Positions 4,706-5,845 of a stretch of 5,845 nucleotides of DNA are shown here, piece by piece. The stretch is from NCBI GenBank assembly GCA_050259035.1, contig JBLMZW010000120.1, positions 1-5,845 on the forward strand, given 5' to 3'. Origin of the DNA: JBLMZW01 sp050259035 (GTDB lineage Bacteria > Bacillota > Syntrophomonadia > Syntrophomonadales > DTU052). The first letter of the stretch is position 1. The number at the start of each line of letters is the position of its first letter. Under the pieces are notes generated by a model. It saw nothing but the letters and a program-made list of their open reading frames with translations, was not told the DNA's origin and searched no databases. A program made the translations under genes and the position numbers.

Positions 4706-5590
4706 GTGACTGAACAAGCGACTTTTGCCGTAAAAAAAGGATTAGCCCAGATGCTAAAGGGCGGAGTCATCATGGATGTGACCACCCCGGAGCAGGCAAA
4801 AATAGCAGAAGAGGCCGGTGCCTGTGCCGTTATGGCTCTGGAGCGGGTGCCTGCTGACATAAGAGCAGCCGGAGGCGTGGCCCGGATGGCTGATCCCACC
4901 ATTGTATTGAAAATTATGGAAGTAGTTAGTATTCCCGTGATGGCTAAATGCCGAATTGGACATTTTGTTGAAGCTCAGATTCTCGAATCACTGGGTATTG
5001 ATTATATCGACGAGAGTGAAGTTCTTACCCCGGCTGATGATAAGTACCATGTCAACAAAAATGATTTTAAGGTGCCGTTTGTTTGCGGCTGCCGTAATTT
5101 GGGAGAAGCCCTGCGCCGAATCGGTGAAGGGGCAGCCATGATTCGGACCAAGGGTGAACCAGGAACCGGCAATGTTATCGAAGCTGTTAAGCACATGCGG
5201 CAGGTAATGTCTGAAATTAGAGCTATTCATAGTATGCCTAAGGATGAGTTAATGACAGCTGCTAAGAATATGGCAGCCCCCTACGATCTGGTTATGGAAG
5301 TTGCCGAGACCGGTAAGCTGCCGGTAGTCAATTTTGCGGCCGGGGGGATTGCTACTCCGGCTGATGCGGCTTTGATGATGCAGCTGGGTTCAGATGGAGT
5401 CTTTGTAGGTTCAGGTATTTTTAAATCGGGTGACCCTATGAAACGGGCAAGGGCCATTGTAGCTGCCACTACCTATTTCGATGATCCTAAAATGCTGGCT
5501 GAAGTCTCCAAGGATTTGGGTGAACCAATGGTCGGAATAGAAATCAGTAGTATTCCACAGGAACAAAGGATGCAGGAGCGCGGCTGGTAA
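4706..5590 (+). CDS. pdxS: Pyridoxal 5'-phosphate synthase subunit PdxS (Pdx1)
   Basis: PdxS makes pyridoxal 5'-phosphate from ribose 5-phosphate, glyceraldehyde 3-phosphate and ammonia as a (beta/alpha)8 barrel that assembles as a dodecamer; ammonia normally comes from the glutaminase PdxT. The 294-residue length equals that of the Bacillus subtilis protein. The substrate lysines are K81 (PVMAKCRIGH, 77-86) and K149 (IRTKGEPGTG, 146-155), with D24 also kept (GGVIMDV, 19-25). The phosphate-binding segments NFAAGGIATPADA (209-221) and GSDGVFVGSGIFKSGDP (228-244) and the C-terminal QRMQERGW are intact. The start is GTG, fixed by a perfect AGGAGG (4693-4698) 7 bases ahead. pdxT, normally the next gene, is not found in the remaining 255 bases, which hold a structured repeat instead. 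An extended -10 promoter lies in the hemB-pdxS gap. Confidence 0.98.
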   Translation: MTEQATFAVKKGLAQMLKGGVIMDVTTPEQAKIAEEAGACAVMALERVPADIRAAGGVARMADPTIVLKIMEVVSIPVMAKCRIGHFVEAQILESLGIDYIDESEVLTPADDKYHVNKNDFKVPFVCGCRNLGEALRRIGEGAAMIRTKGEPGTGNVIEAVKHMRQVMSEIRAIHSMPKDELMTAAKNMAAPYDLVMEVAETGKLPVVNFAAGGIATPADAALMMQLGSDGVFVGSGIFKSGDPMKRARAIVAATTYFDDPKMLAEVSKDLGEPMVGIEISSIPQEQRMQERGW

Positions 5591-5599
5591 TTGCAACAG

Positions 5600-5845
5600 C
5601 CCTGTCAATAAACCCCCATCTGCGTTGTACCCGCAAGGGGTAGGCCGGATTTCTAAGCGCTAAAGCGCTAAGAACTCCGCTCTCTCCAGTTCGCATTCTT
5701 GTTCGACGTACCTCTACTAGTACGCCTTCACCGCTGGCAAGCTTCGCTTGGTCGGCTGGTCAGCCCTTACAGGCTTCCTATGCGCCGACACTAGGTGAAA
5801 CATAATCACCGTCGCTATCCGCGGTATTAGGCAATACATCGTCGC
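5600..5845. repeat. Large multi-stem intergenic element, possible dispersed repeat or structured RNA
   Basis: After pdxS there is no open frame, but local stems follow one after another to the window edge: TACCC/GGGTA (5628-5642); an imperfect 24-bp palindrome with two AGCGCT copies (5651-5674); GACGTAC/GTACGCC (5705-5726); CAAGC-TTC-GCTTG (5738-5750); GTCGGC/GCCGAC (5751-5756 with 5784-5789) enclosing AGCC/GGCT (5762-5775); GGTGA/TCACC (5794-5810); and GTATT-AGGC-AATAC (5824-5837). In the 5705-5726 stem one pair is G.U only when read as minus-strand RNA and a mismatch on the plus strand, which hints at minus-strand transcription. Its shape recalls long palindromic intergenic repeats I have seen in Clostridia, but I cannot name the family. 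It probably continues beyond the window. It shows no canonical pdxS terminator with a T tract. Confidence 0.6.

Overview
The window reads as chromosomal DNA of a low-to-moderate GC, anaerobic Firmicute, probably Clostridia of the Desulfotomaculum/Syntrophomonas kind. This is inferred from strong GGAGG-type ribosome binding sites, a Bacillus/Clostridium-like 294-residue PdxS, a TupBC-type tungstate transporter and a tRNA with encoded CCA. The sequence alone does not fix the species.

Left part (1-1920) is entirely on the minus strand. A gene of unknown function starts at 70 and runs off the left edge. It is followed, in + coordinates, by about 370 bases without a complete gene but with two notable inverted repeats. 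Next comes tRNA-Leu(UAA), with its own sigma-A-like promoter and a G.U-containing terminator. Then comes a two-gene operon: a secreted polysaccharide deacetylase (1920-943) translationally coupled by an ATGA overlap to a small PAS-domain protein (946-608).

A 290-base divergent intergenic region (1921-2210) separates this from the plus-strand genes. It holds a widely spaced perfect inverted repeat (possible operator), a strong but orphan Shine-Dalgarno sequence, and a small hairpin.

Right part (2211-5590) is on the plus strand: tupB (tungstate permease), tupC (tungstate ATPase), hemB (porphobilinogen synthase) and pdxS (PLP synthase). The usual tungstate-binding protein gene tupA is not in front of tupB, and pdxT does not directly follow pdxS. 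tupB, tupC and hemB are close enough to share a transcript; pdxS has an extended -10 promoter of its own.

After pdxS, about 255 bases to the window end carry no gene but a dense series of short stems, with one G.U pair that fits transcription from the minus strand. This looks like a large structured intergenic repeat or non-coding RNA and is the most interesting non-coding part of the window. No defence system, CRISPR array, transposase or integrase gene was seen.
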